64,000 bases of DNA from Bifidobacterium catenulatum PV20-2 (GTDB lineage: Bacteria; Actinomycetota; Actinomycetes; Actinomycetales; Bifidobacteriaceae), in NCBI RefSeq assembly GCF_000800455.1, contig NZ_CP007456.1, positions 310,001 to 374,000 on the forward strand. Direction: 5' to 3'. A program made the translations under genes and the position numbers. Shown here one piece after another: positions 1 through 8,977 of this stretch (within the stretch, counting starts at the first letter, position 1; each line of letters opens with the position of its first letter). The notes under the pieces were generated by a model, which was given only the letters and a program-made list of their open reading frames with translations, made no database searches and was not told the DNA's origin.

Positions 1-182
1 GCACGCTCGCGGATTCGACCGGTGAAGGAACGCACCACGTCGAGCGCCACATCAGCGTCGAGCAGCGCGCGGCGGATTTCGCGGATCGTACCATCGATAT
101 CAGCCTCGGAAAGCTTGCCTTTGCTCTTCAGATGCTTGAACGCATTCGAGAGCCTATCTGTCAAAGAACTAAATGCTGCCAT
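1..182 (-). CDS. ffh: Signal recognition particle protein Ffh (5' part only)
   Basis: Only the first 60 or so codons are in the window; the gene runs off the left edge. Reading the minus strand from the ATG at 182 gives a protein beginning MAAFSSLTDRLSNAFKHLKS, followed by a helix-rich stretch typical of the Ffh N domain, with the conserved R-A-L-L-D-A-D-V segment. In the family the N domain is followed by the SRP GTPase G domain and a methionine-rich M domain that binds 4.5S RNA and signal peptides; those lie outside the window. Ffh targets nascent membrane proteins to the SecYEG translocon. It is downstream of cysS on the same strand but separated from it by a terminator at 288-321. Confidence 0.9.
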   Translation of the reverse strand, partial: MAAFSSLTDRLSNAFKHLKSKGKLSEADIDGTIREIRRALLDADVALDVVRSFTGRIRER

Positions 183-287
183 AATGTTCCTCAGTCTAGC
201 CGTCCCGCGGGAAATTTCGCATCCCGCTTTTGGTGTGGTTGATGAGATTCGATTGGGATGCTCGCCACCATTCGGCGGGGAAATGAA

Positions 288-321
288 AATCCCGTCTCTT
301 CCAATAGGAGAAGACGGGATT
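288..321 (-). terminator. Rho-independent terminator of cysS
   Basis: Inverted repeat AATCCCGTCT (288-297) and AGACGGGATT (312-321) with a 14-nt loop. Read on the minus strand it is followed by TTTTCATTT. It lies 25 nt past the cysS stop codon, so it should separate cysS from ffh. Confidence 0.8.
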
Positions 322-345
322 ATTGCTTATCAAGAATGCAGCGGA

Positions 346-1986
346 TTATTTGAGGGTCCAGGTGGGGCCTTGTGGGGTGTCTTCGATGGCGATTCCGGCT
401 GCGCCCAAGGCGTCACGAATGGCGTCGGCGCGGGCGAAATCCTTGGCCTTGCGGGCTTCGGCACGCTCCTCCAACTGTTCGGAAACCAAACGGTCAAGCG
501 CAGTATGCTCAGCGGAATCGGCACCGGCTCCGGCGGCGCCGGCCGCACCTTCGCTTACCCACGGCTCCGCCAGCGGATCCAAACCAAGCGTATCGAGCAT
601 CGCACGCACATTCACCAAAACAGCGCGAACTTCATCCTTCGCAACATCCGAATCAACACGATCGGCAAGCTTCGAAAGCAACGTGTTGCCGGAACGAATC
701 GCCGTGAAAATCGCAGCGGAGGCGCCGGAAACATTAATGTCGTCATTCATTGCGGCAACGAAATCAGCCGGAAGATCATCGGCAGAAACCGAAACGATCT
801 CCTCACGGGACGGCTGCCCGCCGACGGCGGCGCCGGCACGTTCGATGAAATTCGACACACGATCGTACGCGGACTGAGCCTCGGTCAACGTCTGATCCGA
901 CCATTCCAACATGGAACGATACTGCACGGAACCAAGCGCGTAACGCACCACCCAAGCGGAATTTTCCGCCAAAACCGCCGGTACGGACAAGCCATTGCCC
1001 AGCGACTTCGACATCTTCTCACCCTTGGCGGTAACCCATGCGGAATGCATCCAACGAGCCGCCGAATCGTAACCGGCGGCACGAGTCTGCGCCATTTCGT
1101 TCTCATGGTGCGGGAAACGCAAGTCCAGCCCGCCGCCATGAATGTCGAACATATCCTTCAAATAGCGGTGGCTCATCGCCGAGCATTCAATATGCCAACC
1201 CGGGCGACCCGTGCCGAACGGAGTATTCCAACGCGCGTCAAGCGGATCGGAATCCTTCGGAGCCTTCCACAATGCGAAATCACGCGGATCATGCTTGTCT
1301 TCCGACATGTCCGCAGGATCAACCGGATTGTATTTGTCGTTGCCCGTATTGTCGACCGACGGACCCATGGCATCGGCCACTTCGGAAGCGGCATCAGCCA
1401 CAGCGGTCTGCTTCTGATGCGTCAACTCGCCATAATGAGGCCAGCTTGCCACGTCGAAATACACGTTGCCGGTCGGATTGCCGTTCTCGTCAGTCACCAC
1501 GTAGCCGTGACCATTGTCTATGATCTGCTTGATCAGATCGATCATGTCAATCATGTGGCCGGTCGCACGCGGCTCATATGTAGGAGGCTCAACGCCCAAC
1601 GTGTTGTAAGCCTCAGTGAATTCACGCTCGTAAATGTACGCACGCTCCCACCACTGCTGACCGGCGGCCGCAGCCTTATCTAGAATCTTGTCGTCGATAT
1701 CGGTGACATTGCGCACGAACGTGACCTTGTAGCCTAAACGCTCAAACCAGCGACGCACCACGTCAAACGCGACAGCCGCACGAATATGGCCGATATGCGG
1801 CGAGCTCTGCACGGTGGCGCCACACACGTACATGCCGACCTGACCAGGCTTGATCGGCGTGAAATTCGACACGGCGTGCGATGCGGTGTCGTACAGCTTC
1901 AGATCGGCAGCGGCGCTCGCCACTGCGTCAACTGCGGTTGCGACGCTAGAAATGTTGATATTCTGCGGTTCTTGCGTGTTCGTCAT
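346..1986 (-). CDS. cysS: Cysteinyl-tRNA synthetase
   Basis: Charges tRNA-Cys with cysteine in the cytoplasm. Class Ia signatures are visible: HIGH at about residues 64-67 (context SSPHIGHIRAAV), the zinc-site cysteine in GMYVCGATV, WHIECSAM and HHENEMAQ, and KMSKS in GEKMSKSLGN. The predicted length is 546 aa, somewhat longer than the usual 460-500, because of an N-terminal extension of about 30 residues and an Ala/Gly-rich insert near residue 485. The frame stays open to 2133, but I chose the ATG at 1986: it begins MTNTQEPQN, and a TACTCT hexamer ends 7 nt before it, as expected of a leaderless mRNA. An ATG at 2016 is the alternative. No Shine-Dalgarno precedes either. The gene is divergent from the amidotransferase at 2101. 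Confidence 0.95.
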   Translation of the reverse strand: MTNTQEPQNINISSVATAVDAVASAAADLKLYDTASHAVSNFTPIKPGQVGMYVCGATVQSSPHIGHIRAAVAFDVVRRWFERLGYKVTFVRNVTDIDDKILDKAAAAGQQWWERAYIYEREFTEAYNTLGVEPPTYEPRATGHMIDMIDLIKQIIDNGHGYVVTDENGNPTGNVYFDVASWPHYGELTHQKQTAVADAASEVADAMGPSVDNTGNDKYNPVDPADMSEDKHDPRDFALWKAPKDSDPLDARWNTPFGTGRPGWHIECSAMSHRYLKDMFDIHGGGLDLRFPHHENEMAQTRAAGYDSAARWMHSAWVTAKGEKMSKSLGNGLSVPAVLAENSAWVVRYALGSVQYRSMLEWSDQTLTEAQSAYDRVSNFIERAGAAVGGQPSREEIVSVSADDLPADFVAAMNDDINVSGASAAIFTAIRSGNTLLSKLADRVDSDVAKDEVRAVLVNVRAMLDTLGLDPLAEPWVSEGAAGAAGAGADSAEHTALDRLVSEQLEERAEARKAKDFARADAIRDALGAAGIAIEDTPQGPTWTLK

Positions 1987-2100
1987 AACCACGAGAGTAT
2001 TGCCAGAATCGGACATGCATGCGAGATGAAAATGAACGGCAAAACGGTTTTTGTTGGATTTGTGAACATCGTTTACGTAGGTGATGCAACAATAGAACGT

Positions 2101-2841
2101 ATGACGCAATCGCAGGTGCTGATTTTGCAACACGTTCCGTGGGAGAGACCGGGACGCATTTTAGACAGTCTGGATGATTTGGGACTGCAGTATCAAATCA
2201 TCAATGTCGCCAAGCAGAAGAAACCGGATTTGCCTGATTTTGGCGAGGTTTCCGGCGTGGTGATCATGGGCGGGCCGATGGGCGCACTCGACTACGACAA
2301 GTATCCGGGATTAAAGGCCGAGGCCAAGCTCGCGCGGGCTGCAGTCAGTGTGGGCAAGCCGGTGTTGGGCGTGTGCCTGGGGCATCAGATCATCGCCACC
2401 GCGCTGGGGGCGAAGCTGAAGTCGGGAGATGCTCCAGAAATCGGCTTCGCGCCGATCAAGCGCATCGACAAGCATGATTATTTCTCGATGTGGAACAAAA
2501 CCGTGGATGTGCTGCACTGGCATAACGACGTGGTGTCGTTGCCGGAGGGCGCGCAGCCATTGGCGCGATCCGAGAAAACCAAGGTGCAGGCGTTCCGTTT
2601 TGGTTCCGCCCTGGGCATGCAGTTCCACTTGGAGGTTACCCCTACTCTGTTGGAGGAGTGGCTTGACGAGTCAAGCATGGTCAAGGATCTCAAGGCTGCC
2701 GGCGGGTCGAAATCGCAGTTGCGCGAGGCGTTCGCCGAATATAATCCGCAGTTGCAGCCGCTTGCGGATCAGGTGTTTTCGAGTTTTGCCGCTCGTTGTA
2801 ATTCGTATGGGCAGAATTTGGCTCAGGCGCAGCAGGGCTGA
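2101..2841 (+). CDS. Class I glutamine amidotransferase (GATase1) domain protein
   Basis: Stand-alone triad-type glutaminase domain of 246 aa, related to the amidotransferase half of GMP synthase but without a synthetase domain. The nucleophile elbow GVCLGHQ puts the catalytic Cys at about residue 92, and MQFHLEVTP supplies the His/Glu pair (about 176/178). An oxyanion-type glycine motif, VVIMGGPMG, lies near residue 55. The ATG at 2101 was chosen because the GATase fold begins directly after it (QVLILQHVPWE); upstream codons are unrelated. The family hydrolyses glutamine, or sometimes gamma-glutamyl compounds, and the substrate is not identifiable here. The next gene, an ABC-F ATPase, starts about 100 nt downstream. 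Confidence 0.85.
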   Translation: MTQSQVLILQHVPWERPGRILDSLDDLGLQYQIINVAKQKKPDLPDFGEVSGVVIMGGPMGALDYDKYPGLKAEAKLARAAVSVGKPVLGVCLGHQIIATALGAKLKSGDAPEIGFAPIKRIDKHDYFSMWNKTVDVLHWHNDVVSLPEGAQPLARSEKTKVQAFRFGSALGMQFHLEVTPTLLEEWLDESSMVKDLKAAGGSKSQLREAFAEYNPQLQPLADQVFSSFAARCNSYGQNLAQAQQG

Positions 2842-2947
2842 TCGCCGAGTTGTGTGCGGTTCCGATTGCTGCGTAGCGCTGGTGGCGATTCGCAAGTTGC
2901 GGCATTGCCTGCAGGTTTGGGAGATGTCCCCGCTACATTGGTGACTT

Positions 2948-5128
2948 ATGCCGACTTATGATTTGGGACTTGAACACGTTTCGCTTGCTTTTGCGACCAA
3001 GAATATTTTCAACGATGTAACGCAGGGTGTTTTTGAAGGCGATCGCATCGGCATCGTCGGTAAGAACGGCGACGGCAAGTCCACGTTGCTGCATTTGTTC
3101 AAAGGCACGCAGGAGCCGGATTCCGGTCGCGTGACCATTCGCGGCGGGCTTACGTTTGGCATGCTCGACCAGCGTGATCCGCTCGACGACAACGCCACCG
3201 TGCGCGAAGCTGCGCTCGAAGGCCGTGAAGACTACGAATGGGCTGCGGAAACCAAGTCGCGCGAAATCGTCGAAGCATTGCTTGGCGGCATCAGCTTGGA
3301 AGCGAAAATCGGTTCGCTTTCCGGCGGTCAGCGTCGCCGCGCTGATTTGGCACGCCTGTTGCTCAAGGATTGGGATATTCTCGCACTCGACGAGCCTACA
3401 AACCATTTGGATGTGGTGACCATTCACTGGCTGGCGGAACATTTGAAGAACCGTTGGCCGGCCGGATCCGGCGCGCTGCTGCTCGTCACCCATGACCGTT
3501 GGTTCCTCGACGAAGTGTGCGAATCCATGTGGGAGGTGCATGACGGCGAAATCGAGCCGTTTGAAGGCGGCTATTCCGCGTATATGCTGCAGCGCATGGA
3601 ACGCGATCGCCAAGCCGACGTGCGTGAAACGAAACGTCGCAATCTGGCTCGTAAGGAACTTGCCTGGCTTACCCGCGGTGCCCGCGCCCGTTCCACCAAG
3701 CAGAAATTCCATGTGAAGGCCGCGCGTGAGCTCATCGCCGACGTGCCTCCGGTGCGCAATACGCTGGAATTGAAGCAGATGGCCACATCCCGCTTGGGCA
3801 AGCAGGTGGTTGACCTGATCGACGTGACGCAGATTTTCGAACATGTGCAAGGCGAGGCCGATATCGATCCTGACGTTGCCGAAATGGAAGCGTCGGCATC
3901 GCGCGTCGATGTGGTGCCGGCCATGTACGCCGAGCCGCAAGTGCATGGTTCCGTGGAAGTTGCCGTCGACGATCTGACTGATCCGCGATTGGTGGATGCC
4001 GGTGTTGCAGCGGCGCAAGTTGCTGCAGCTGCGAAAGAATCGCAAGAAATTCAGGAATCGCAAGAAAATAATACTGATGATTCTGCAGAAGAAATTACTT
4101 CTGCAGCGCAAAAAATTACTGTTACCGGTCGTAAGATTCTTGACGACGTGACATGGCTGATTGGACCTGGCGATCGTTTCGGCATCGTCGGCGCGAACGG
4201 TGCCGGAAAATCGACGTTATTGAAGATTCTTGACGGAACAATCACCCCCACTGTAGGTCATGTGAATATCGGCAAAACCGTGAAATTCGCGGTGCTTTCA
4301 CAGCGTCTCGACGAATTGGAGAAGCTCGGTAAATACAAGATCAAGGAAGTGCTGAGCCGTTACAAGCCGAGCTATATCGTGGACGGCAAGGAAACCACGC
4401 CGGGGCAGATGATGGAGCGTCTCGGATTCGAGTCGGCGCAGCTGATGACGCCGATCAAGGACCTATCGGGTGGTCAGAAGCGCCGTATGCAGTTGCTGCT
4501 GATCCTACTGGACGAGCCGAACGTGCTCATCATGGATGAGCCCGGCAATGATCTCGACACCGACATGCTCGCCGTGATGGAGGATCTGCTCGACACTTGG
4601 CCGGGAACTCTGATCGTCGTCTCCCATGACCGGTATCTGCTCGAACGTGTCACCGATCAGCAGTTCGCGCTGATCGGCGGCAAGGTGCGCCACCTGCCCG
4701 GTGGCGTGCAGGATTATCTGGACATGACTGAGGCCATCAAGAACGGCAAGGATCCGTTTGCGGACGAGAAGGCAGGTGCAGGCAAAGGCAAGAAGGGCGG
4801 TTCCGCTGGGGCTGCCGGTTCCACAACCGAAGGCACCGCAGGCAACTCCGCAAGTGGGTCTGCGACTGCCGAAACCGCATCTTCCTCGCCTTCTACGCCG
4901 AAACTTTCCGGCAAGGCCTTCCATGAAGCCTCCAAGCGCGTATCGGCAATCGAGCGCAAACTCTCCAAACTCGAAGAGCAGAAAGCTGATCTTGAGCAGC
5001 AAATGGCCGCGCACGACCCCAGCGACTACGAGGGTCTAGGCAAGCTCAACGACCAGCTGCAAGCCGTCACCGACGAGTCCGAAGAACTCGAACTCGAGTG
5101 GATGGAGCTTTCCGAACAGCTCGAGTAG
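2948..5128 (+). CDS. ABC-F family ATPase (duplicated ATP-binding cassette)
   Basis: Soluble protein of 726 aa with two ATP-binding cassettes and no membrane segments. Cassette 1 has Walker A GKNGDGKST, signature LSGGQRRR and Walker B/D-loop LALDEPTNHLD. Cassette 2 has GANGAGKST, LSGGQKRR and LIMDEPGNDLD, so the usual TNHLD is changed there while the catalytic Glu remains. The inter-cassette linker carries an extra acidic, Gln/Glu-rich stretch (about residues 355-390). The C-terminus is a Gly/Ser/Ala-rich tether followed by a coiled coil (about residues 655-726), as in Uup-like proteins. ABC-F proteins act on the ribosome (translation factors or antibiotic protection); which applies here is unknown. 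No Shine-Dalgarno is seen; TACATT lies 8 nt before the ATG. Confidence 0.9.
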   Translation: MPTYDLGLEHVSLAFATKNIFNDVTQGVFEGDRIGIVGKNGDGKSTLLHLFKGTQEPDSGRVTIRGGLTFGMLDQRDPLDDNATVREAALEGREDYEWAAETKSREIVEALLGGISLEAKIGSLSGGQRRRADLARLLLKDWDILALDEPTNHLDVVTIHWLAEHLKNRWPAGSGALLLVTHDRWFLDEVCESMWEVHDGEIEPFEGGYSAYMLQRMERDRQADVRETKRRNLARKELAWLTRGARARSTKQKFHVKAARELIADVPPVRNTLELKQMATSRLGKQVVDLIDVTQIFEHVQGEADIDPDVAEMEASASRVDVVPAMYAEPQVHGSVEVAVDDLTDPRLVDAGVAAAQVAAAAKESQEIQESQENNTDDSAEEITSAAQKITVTGRKILDDVTWLIGPGDRFGIVGANGAGKSTLLKILDGTITPTVGHVNIGKTVKFAVLSQRLDELEKLGKYKIKEVLSRYKPSYIVDGKETTPGQMMERLGFESAQLMTPIKDLSGGQKRRMQLLLILLDEPNVLIMDEPGNDLDTDMLAVMEDLLDTWPGTLIVVSHDRYLLERVTDQQFALIGGKVRHLPGGVQDYLDMTEAIKNGKDPFADEKAGAGKGKKGGSAGAAGSTTEGTAGNSASGSATAETASSSPSTPKLSGKAFHEASKRVSAIERKLSKLEEQKADLEQQMAAHDPSDYEGLGKLNDQLQAVTDESEELELEWMELSEQLE

Positions 5129-5321
5129 CATTCGTATCGCCCGCGCCAATTACCGGACAGGGTGTGCATGTTGTGGCGGCGGCGCAGCTCCTCCAGCGTT
5201 TCCGGTGAATGTTGGCCATTCGTGCGACAGCGATGCGTGGCATTCCATGTGCCAATGTCATATTCTTGTTATTGCAGGAAACCTTAGCTGTTCTTGTCGA
5301 AGAGACCAATGGAGGTGCCTT

Positions 5322-5861
5322 ATGAATCAAGTGATGCGAAGAAGCGCCTGTTGCTTGTTGTCCACCTTGTTGTTGTGGTCATGCGTTGGCTGCACAAAAG
5401 CTGCACATGAAAGTTCCGGTGATGGCTCCGCACAGAGCAGCAGCGAGAATGATGATGCCGCAAAACAGGCATATAAAGCATTTACTGTGGACGCTCTAGA
5501 CCGTGTCGCCGTTGATGATTTCAATAGCTCGGGCAAACTGGTTCTAGTGAACAAGCTGGGCGCGAAATCCGTGCACGGTGATGGTGCTATTCCATTTGCT
5601 CAAAAAGTCGACGAAAACAATATGTATTACGTCATTTCCATGTGCAAACAGAAGGAGCAGGCTCCTTATTCGCTTGTTCTCTACAAAGATGGGCAGCCAC
5701 ACACCCTAACCACTAGGGAGGCATGTACATCTAACGGAATAGAAACGATCTCTCTTCCGGCGAAGAATTTCCCAGATGCCACCTCATTGTCCATTATCAA
5801 TATCGGCAATACGGATCTTGTTGTTTCCGTATATGAAGTAAAGGAACACCATCATGAGTAA
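5322..5861 (+). CDS. Putative secreted lipoprotein of unknown function
   Basis: I do not recognise the family. The 179-aa product has a classic lipoprotein signal: positive Met-Arg-Arg, a hydrophobic core (CCLLSTLLLWSC) and a Cys at about residue 24 in a V-G-C box, followed by a Ser/Asp-rich tether (about residues 30-47). The mature part of about 130 aa appears mixed alpha/beta and has a Cys pair (MCKQK, EACTS) that could form a disulfide. GGAGGTG at 5311-5317 fixes the start at 5322; the frame is open further upstream without a ribosome site. It is AT-richer than its neighbours and lies beside an ATPase gene remnant, which suggests acquired DNA. No partner gene is adjacent. Confidence 0.7.
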   Translation: MNQVMRRSACCLLSTLLLWSCVGCTKAAHESSGDGSAQSSSENDDAAKQAYKAFTVDALDRVAVDDFNSSGKLVLVNKLGAKSVHGDGAIPFAQKVDENNMYYVISMCKQKEQAPYSLVLYKDGQPHTLTTREACTSNGIETISLPAKNFPDATSLSIINIGNTDLVVSVYEVKEHHHE

Positions 5862-5931
5862 TTTCAGTCATAACGCTCCCTGTCGTCCTGCCATCATCAT
5901 AGTTTGTGACATCGCGATGAATGCTACTGGG

Positions 5932-6200
5932 CTAGTTGTTGTAAAACTTGCTGATTAGGTAGATGGGGTAGTAGGTGATGTTGTGATCGGTTTCGATGTT
6001 GCCGGGGCCGAAAATTAATCCTTGGTGAAGGTGATAACTTTCCTCTGCCAACACATTATTAAGAGCCCGATGAACCTTGTTTGATATCTTCTTGCGCCTG
6101 GCGAACGTCTATGAGACTGTTGTTTTGCGCAAAAGATGCTACTGCAGCTGGCATGCCTCCAATGATCAGATATTTTCTGAATATCGCAGATTTGACAACA
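5932..6200 (-). pseudogene. Remnant of a DUF4143-type AAA ATPase gene
   Basis: Two minus-strand fragments read like the C-terminal half of ATPases with an AAA_14 plus DUF4143 architecture. Fragment A (about 6200-6059) encodes FRKYLIIGGMPAAV, the family's very conserved GGMP motif, then reaches a stop. Fragment B, in another frame (about 6085-5932), encodes RALNNVLAEES, then GLIFGPGNIETD and YYPIYLISKF before a TAG at 5934-5932, matching the usual C-terminal strand region. About 140 residues between them, and the whole ATPase domain, are missing, and the frame changes at the junction. No intact copy lies in the window. The family assignment rests on motif memory, not a search. Confidence 0.65.
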
Positions 6201-6236
6201 AAAAGGGCTTTCCCGCGTTGAAACGGGAAAGCCCTG
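6201..6236 (-). terminator. Rho-independent terminator of ilvBN
   Basis: Perfect 12-bp stem AGGGCTTTCCCG (6205-6216) with CGGGAAAGCCCT (6225-6236) and an 8-nt loop, followed on the minus strand by five T. It lies 26 nt beyond the ilvN stop. Confidence 0.9.
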
Positions 6237-6261
6237 TAGGTTTGGGATTAGGCTGATTGGA

Positions 6262-6810
6262 TCAGCGACCGGTGATTTCGGAGCCGAGTACCTTTTCGCT
6301 CAGCGCCTTCGGACCGCGCGTGACGGCGACCGCGCCGGAGCGGACCAGCTCGATGATGCCGTAATGCTCCAAAAGCCCCAGCAGCGCGTCGATTTTGCCT
6401 TCGGCACCGGTAGCTTCGATGGTCAGCGATTCCGGATTCACATCGACCACGCGCACGCGGAACAGACGCACGATCTCAAGCACGTCGGAACGGTTGGATT
6501 CATCGGCGGCCACCTTGATAAGCACCAGTTCGCGCTCCACAGTAGTGTTCGGATCCAAATCCACGATCTTCAACACATGCAGCAGCTTGTTGAGCTGCTT
6601 GATGATCTGCTCGAGCGGCACTTCCTCCACGTCGGCGGTCACCGTGACACGCGAAATGTCAGGGCGCTCAGTGGGGGAGACGGACAGTGAGTTGATGTTG
6701 AACGCACGACGGGCGAACAGACCGGCAATACGCGCCAGCACGCCCGGACGGTTCTCTACGAGCACAGAAAGCGTATGGCGCTTGGAACCTGGCTGAGATG
6801 CAGGATACAT
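6262..6810 (-). CDS. ilvN: Acetolactate synthase, small regulatory subunit
   Basis: Regulatory subunit (182 aa) of acetohydroxyacid synthase. It activates the catalytic subunit IlvB and confers valine feedback inhibition. The N-terminal ACT domain is clear (KRHTLSVLVENRPGVLARI, then FNINSLSVSPTE), and a second ACT-like C-terminal domain follows (LIKVAADESNRSDVLEI, IDALLGLLEHYGI). The length is within the usual 160-190 aa range. It starts 38 nt after the ilvB stop on the same strand and the terminator at 6201-6236 follows, so ilvB-ilvN form a two-gene operon for branched-chain amino acid synthesis. Confidence 0.95.
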   Translation of the reverse strand: MYPASQPGSKRHTLSVLVENRPGVLARIAGLFARRAFNINSLSVSPTERPDISRVTVTADVEEVPLEQIIKQLNKLLHVLKIVDLDPNTTVERELVLIKVAADESNRSDVLEIVRLFRVRVVDVNPESLTIEATGAEGKIDALLGLLEHYGIIELVRSGAVAVTRGPKALSEKVLGSEITGR

Positions 6811-6847
6811 TGGTAGACCCTTCCTTACTACTTACTCGTTTGCTCGT

Positions 6848-8719
6848 TTACTCGTTGTCGGCAGCAGCCTTCGGGCGCTGCAGCGGCTTGATTCCGGGCA
6901 TATAGGTGACATTGTCGTTGGCATCGCCAGCTGCGACCATCGGCCACACCATAGCGTCCTTCCACACGCGGAAATCGATAAGCACCGGGCGATCGTTGAT
7001 TTCGTTGGCCTTCTTGATCGCTTCAATGGCTTCTTCTTCCGTAAACGCACGCATACCAACGCAACCGTACGCTTCGGCAAGCTTTACGAAATCAGGAACA
7101 TCCACGATTTCCGTCGTATTCTCTCCATCCATCAGATTGGTGGCGGAATAATGCTCGCCGTAGAACAGGGTCTGCCACTGACGAACCATGCCATACACGG
7201 AATTGTTCAGCAGTGCGATCTTAATCGGCGTGTGATCGTGGAATGCGGTTGCCAGCTCTTCAGAAGTCATCTGGAAGGAACCGTCGCCGTCAATCAGCCA
7301 CACCGGCTTCTCGCCCTCATGGAAACGTTCGGAACCAACACGAGCGCCGATGGCGGCCGGCAGTCCGTAACCCATGGTGCCAAGGCCGCCGGAGCTCAGC
7401 CAAGAATGCGGCTTCTCGAAATCGATGAGCTGCGTGGCCCACATCTGATGCTGGCCTACACCGGTAACCCAAATCGTGTCAGGATCGGCCAGGTCGGAAA
7501 GCTGCTTGATGACCCACTGCGGAGCGAGCGAACCATCGGTCGGCTCATCCCACTTGATCGGGTACTTTTCACGCCAATCGTTGATGATCTCCCACCAATG
7601 CGAAGTGTCAGGCTTGCCATGTACGGCCTGCTCGCGCTTGATTTCCGGAATGAGATCCTTCAGCACGGTTGCCACATCGCCAACGATCGGTACATCCGGC
7701 TGACGGTTCTTGCCGATTTCCGCCGGATCGATATCAATGTGAATCACACGTGCACCCGGAGCGAAAGCATCAAGCTTGCCGGTTACACGATCGTCGAAAC
7801 GAGCGCCAATCGCAACGAGAAGATCGCAACGCTGTACGGCACCGGTAGCGGCAATCGTGCCATGCATGCCAAGCATGCCAAACACCTTCGGATCGGAATC
7901 AGGCACAACACCGCGTGCGGGCAGCGTGGTGACGATCGGAGCGTTCGTGACTTCCGCCAGCTCCTGCACGAGCTTGCCGGCATCGGAACGTGCCGCGCCG
8001 CCGCCCACATACAGCACCGGACGGTACGACTGCTCGAACAGCTTCGCAGCGTCGGAAAGCACGCGGCCGTGAGCCTTCGTAGTGGGGTTGTAGCCGGGCA
8101 GAATCATGCGCTGCGGCCACGAATAGTACATGTCGCCGGTCTGCGCGGTTTTGGTGACGTCAACCACCACCGGACCAGGGCGGCCGGAACGTGCCACATA
8201 GTGCGCTTCGGCGAGCACGCGCGGAATATCCTGCGCACGCGTGACCAGATAGGAATGCTTGACTACCGGGTAGGTTGCGCCGACGATATCGGCTTCCTGG
8301 AAGGCGTCGGTGCCAATGGCGTTCACGCCGACCTGGCCGGTGATGACCACCATCGGCACGGAATCCATGTTCGCGTCGGCGATCGGGGTGATCATGTTCG
8401 TGGCGCCCGGGCCGGACGTGACGATGCACACACCGACTTGACCGGTCGATACGGCATAGCCTTCAGCCGCATGACCTGCGGCCTGTTCGTGACGCATCAG
8501 CACAAAACGGAAGCTGGTTTCATTATTGATTGCATCGTATACCGGCAGAATCGCGCCGCCTGGAACGCCGAAAACATCCTTGACGCCCAGATCTTCCAGC
8601 GAACGTACCAGCGCTTCGGCGCCGGTCATCTTCTCGCCGTCAACAATGGTCTGCTTTTCAGTGGTTGCGGCTGCCTTGGGCATGCCGCTGAATGCCTGCA
8701 GGGGCGTAGGTAACACCAT
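6848..8719 (-). CDS. ilvB: Acetolactate synthase, large catalytic subunit
   Basis: ThDP- and FAD-dependent enzyme (623 aa) that condenses two pyruvates, or pyruvate plus 2-oxobutyrate, in the first common step of valine/leucine/isoleucine synthesis. The N-terminal PYR domain has the ThDP-activating Glu in LMRHEQAAGHAAEGYA. The middle domain binds FAD (GARFDDRVTGKLDAFAP). The C-terminal PP domain carries the Mg-ThDP motif, GDGSFQMTS through LLNNSVYGMV. The start at 8719 follows GAGAGGGAAC, a good ribosome site; the frame is open to 8782 without one. It is followed by ilvN. Confidence 0.96.
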   Translation of the reverse strand: MVLPTPLQAFSGMPKAAATTEKQTIVDGEKMTGAEALVRSLEDLGVKDVFGVPGGAILPVYDAINNETSFRFVLMRHEQAAGHAAEGYAVSTGQVGVCIVTSGPGATNMITPIADANMDSVPMVVITGQVGVNAIGTDAFQEADIVGATYPVVKHSYLVTRAQDIPRVLAEAHYVARSGRPGPVVVDVTKTAQTGDMYYSWPQRMILPGYNPTTKAHGRVLSDAAKLFEQSYRPVLYVGGGAARSDAGKLVQELAEVTNAPIVTTLPARGVVPDSDPKVFGMLGMHGTIAATGAVQRCDLLVAIGARFDDRVTGKLDAFAPGARVIHIDIDPAEIGKNRQPDVPIVGDVATVLKDLIPEIKREQAVHGKPDTSHWWEIINDWREKYPIKWDEPTDGSLAPQWVIKQLSDLADPDTIWVTGVGQHQMWATQLIDFEKPHSWLSSGGLGTMGYGLPAAIGARVGSERFHEGEKPVWLIDGDGSFQMTSEELATAFHDHTPIKIALLNNSVYGMVRQWQTLFYGEHYSATNLMDGENTTEIVDVPDFVKLAEAYGCVGMRAFTEEEAIEAIKKANEINDRPVLIDFRVWKDAMVWPMVAAGDANDNVTYMPGIKPLQRPKAAADNE

Positions 8720-8977
8720 GTTCCCTCTCATATTCGCTCGTGGAACTTTCTTACGGGGGTATGCTGCCGCGTTTCGGTGCACGCAATCAGCCGAACCCTA
8801 TCATCGGAAAGCGGCGCAATCGCTTGTGGCGACTTGCGAATCGCAATCCTTCGCTAGTAATCAGTCTATGCTATCGGCTGACAGGAGAATATGCCGGATT
8901 CGTGCCATATTCTGGCGTATTGCGTTCCGCGGCGGTATGAGAGGGCGGATTTGCGGCCGCTTGTTGGCTGTTTTTGG
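8720..8977. promoter_or_regulatory. ilvB upstream region with two inverted repeats
   Basis: A 258-nt gap between the rnc stop and the ilvB start, both on the minus strand. It contains AGAATATG/CATATTCT (8886-8893 and 8906-8913, 12-nt spacer) and an odd-centred palindrome TTGCGAATCGCAA (8834-8846). Either could be an operator or a leader hairpin. I found no terminator for rnc and no convincing branched-chain leader peptide or T-box. Confidence 0.35.

Noticed and set aside
8861..8908. A 15-codon frame before ilvB that could be an attenuator leader peptide (MARIRHILLSADSID)
   Set aside because: It has only scattered Ile/Leu codons, no run of regulatory codons, no ribosome site and no terminator/antiterminator pair after it.
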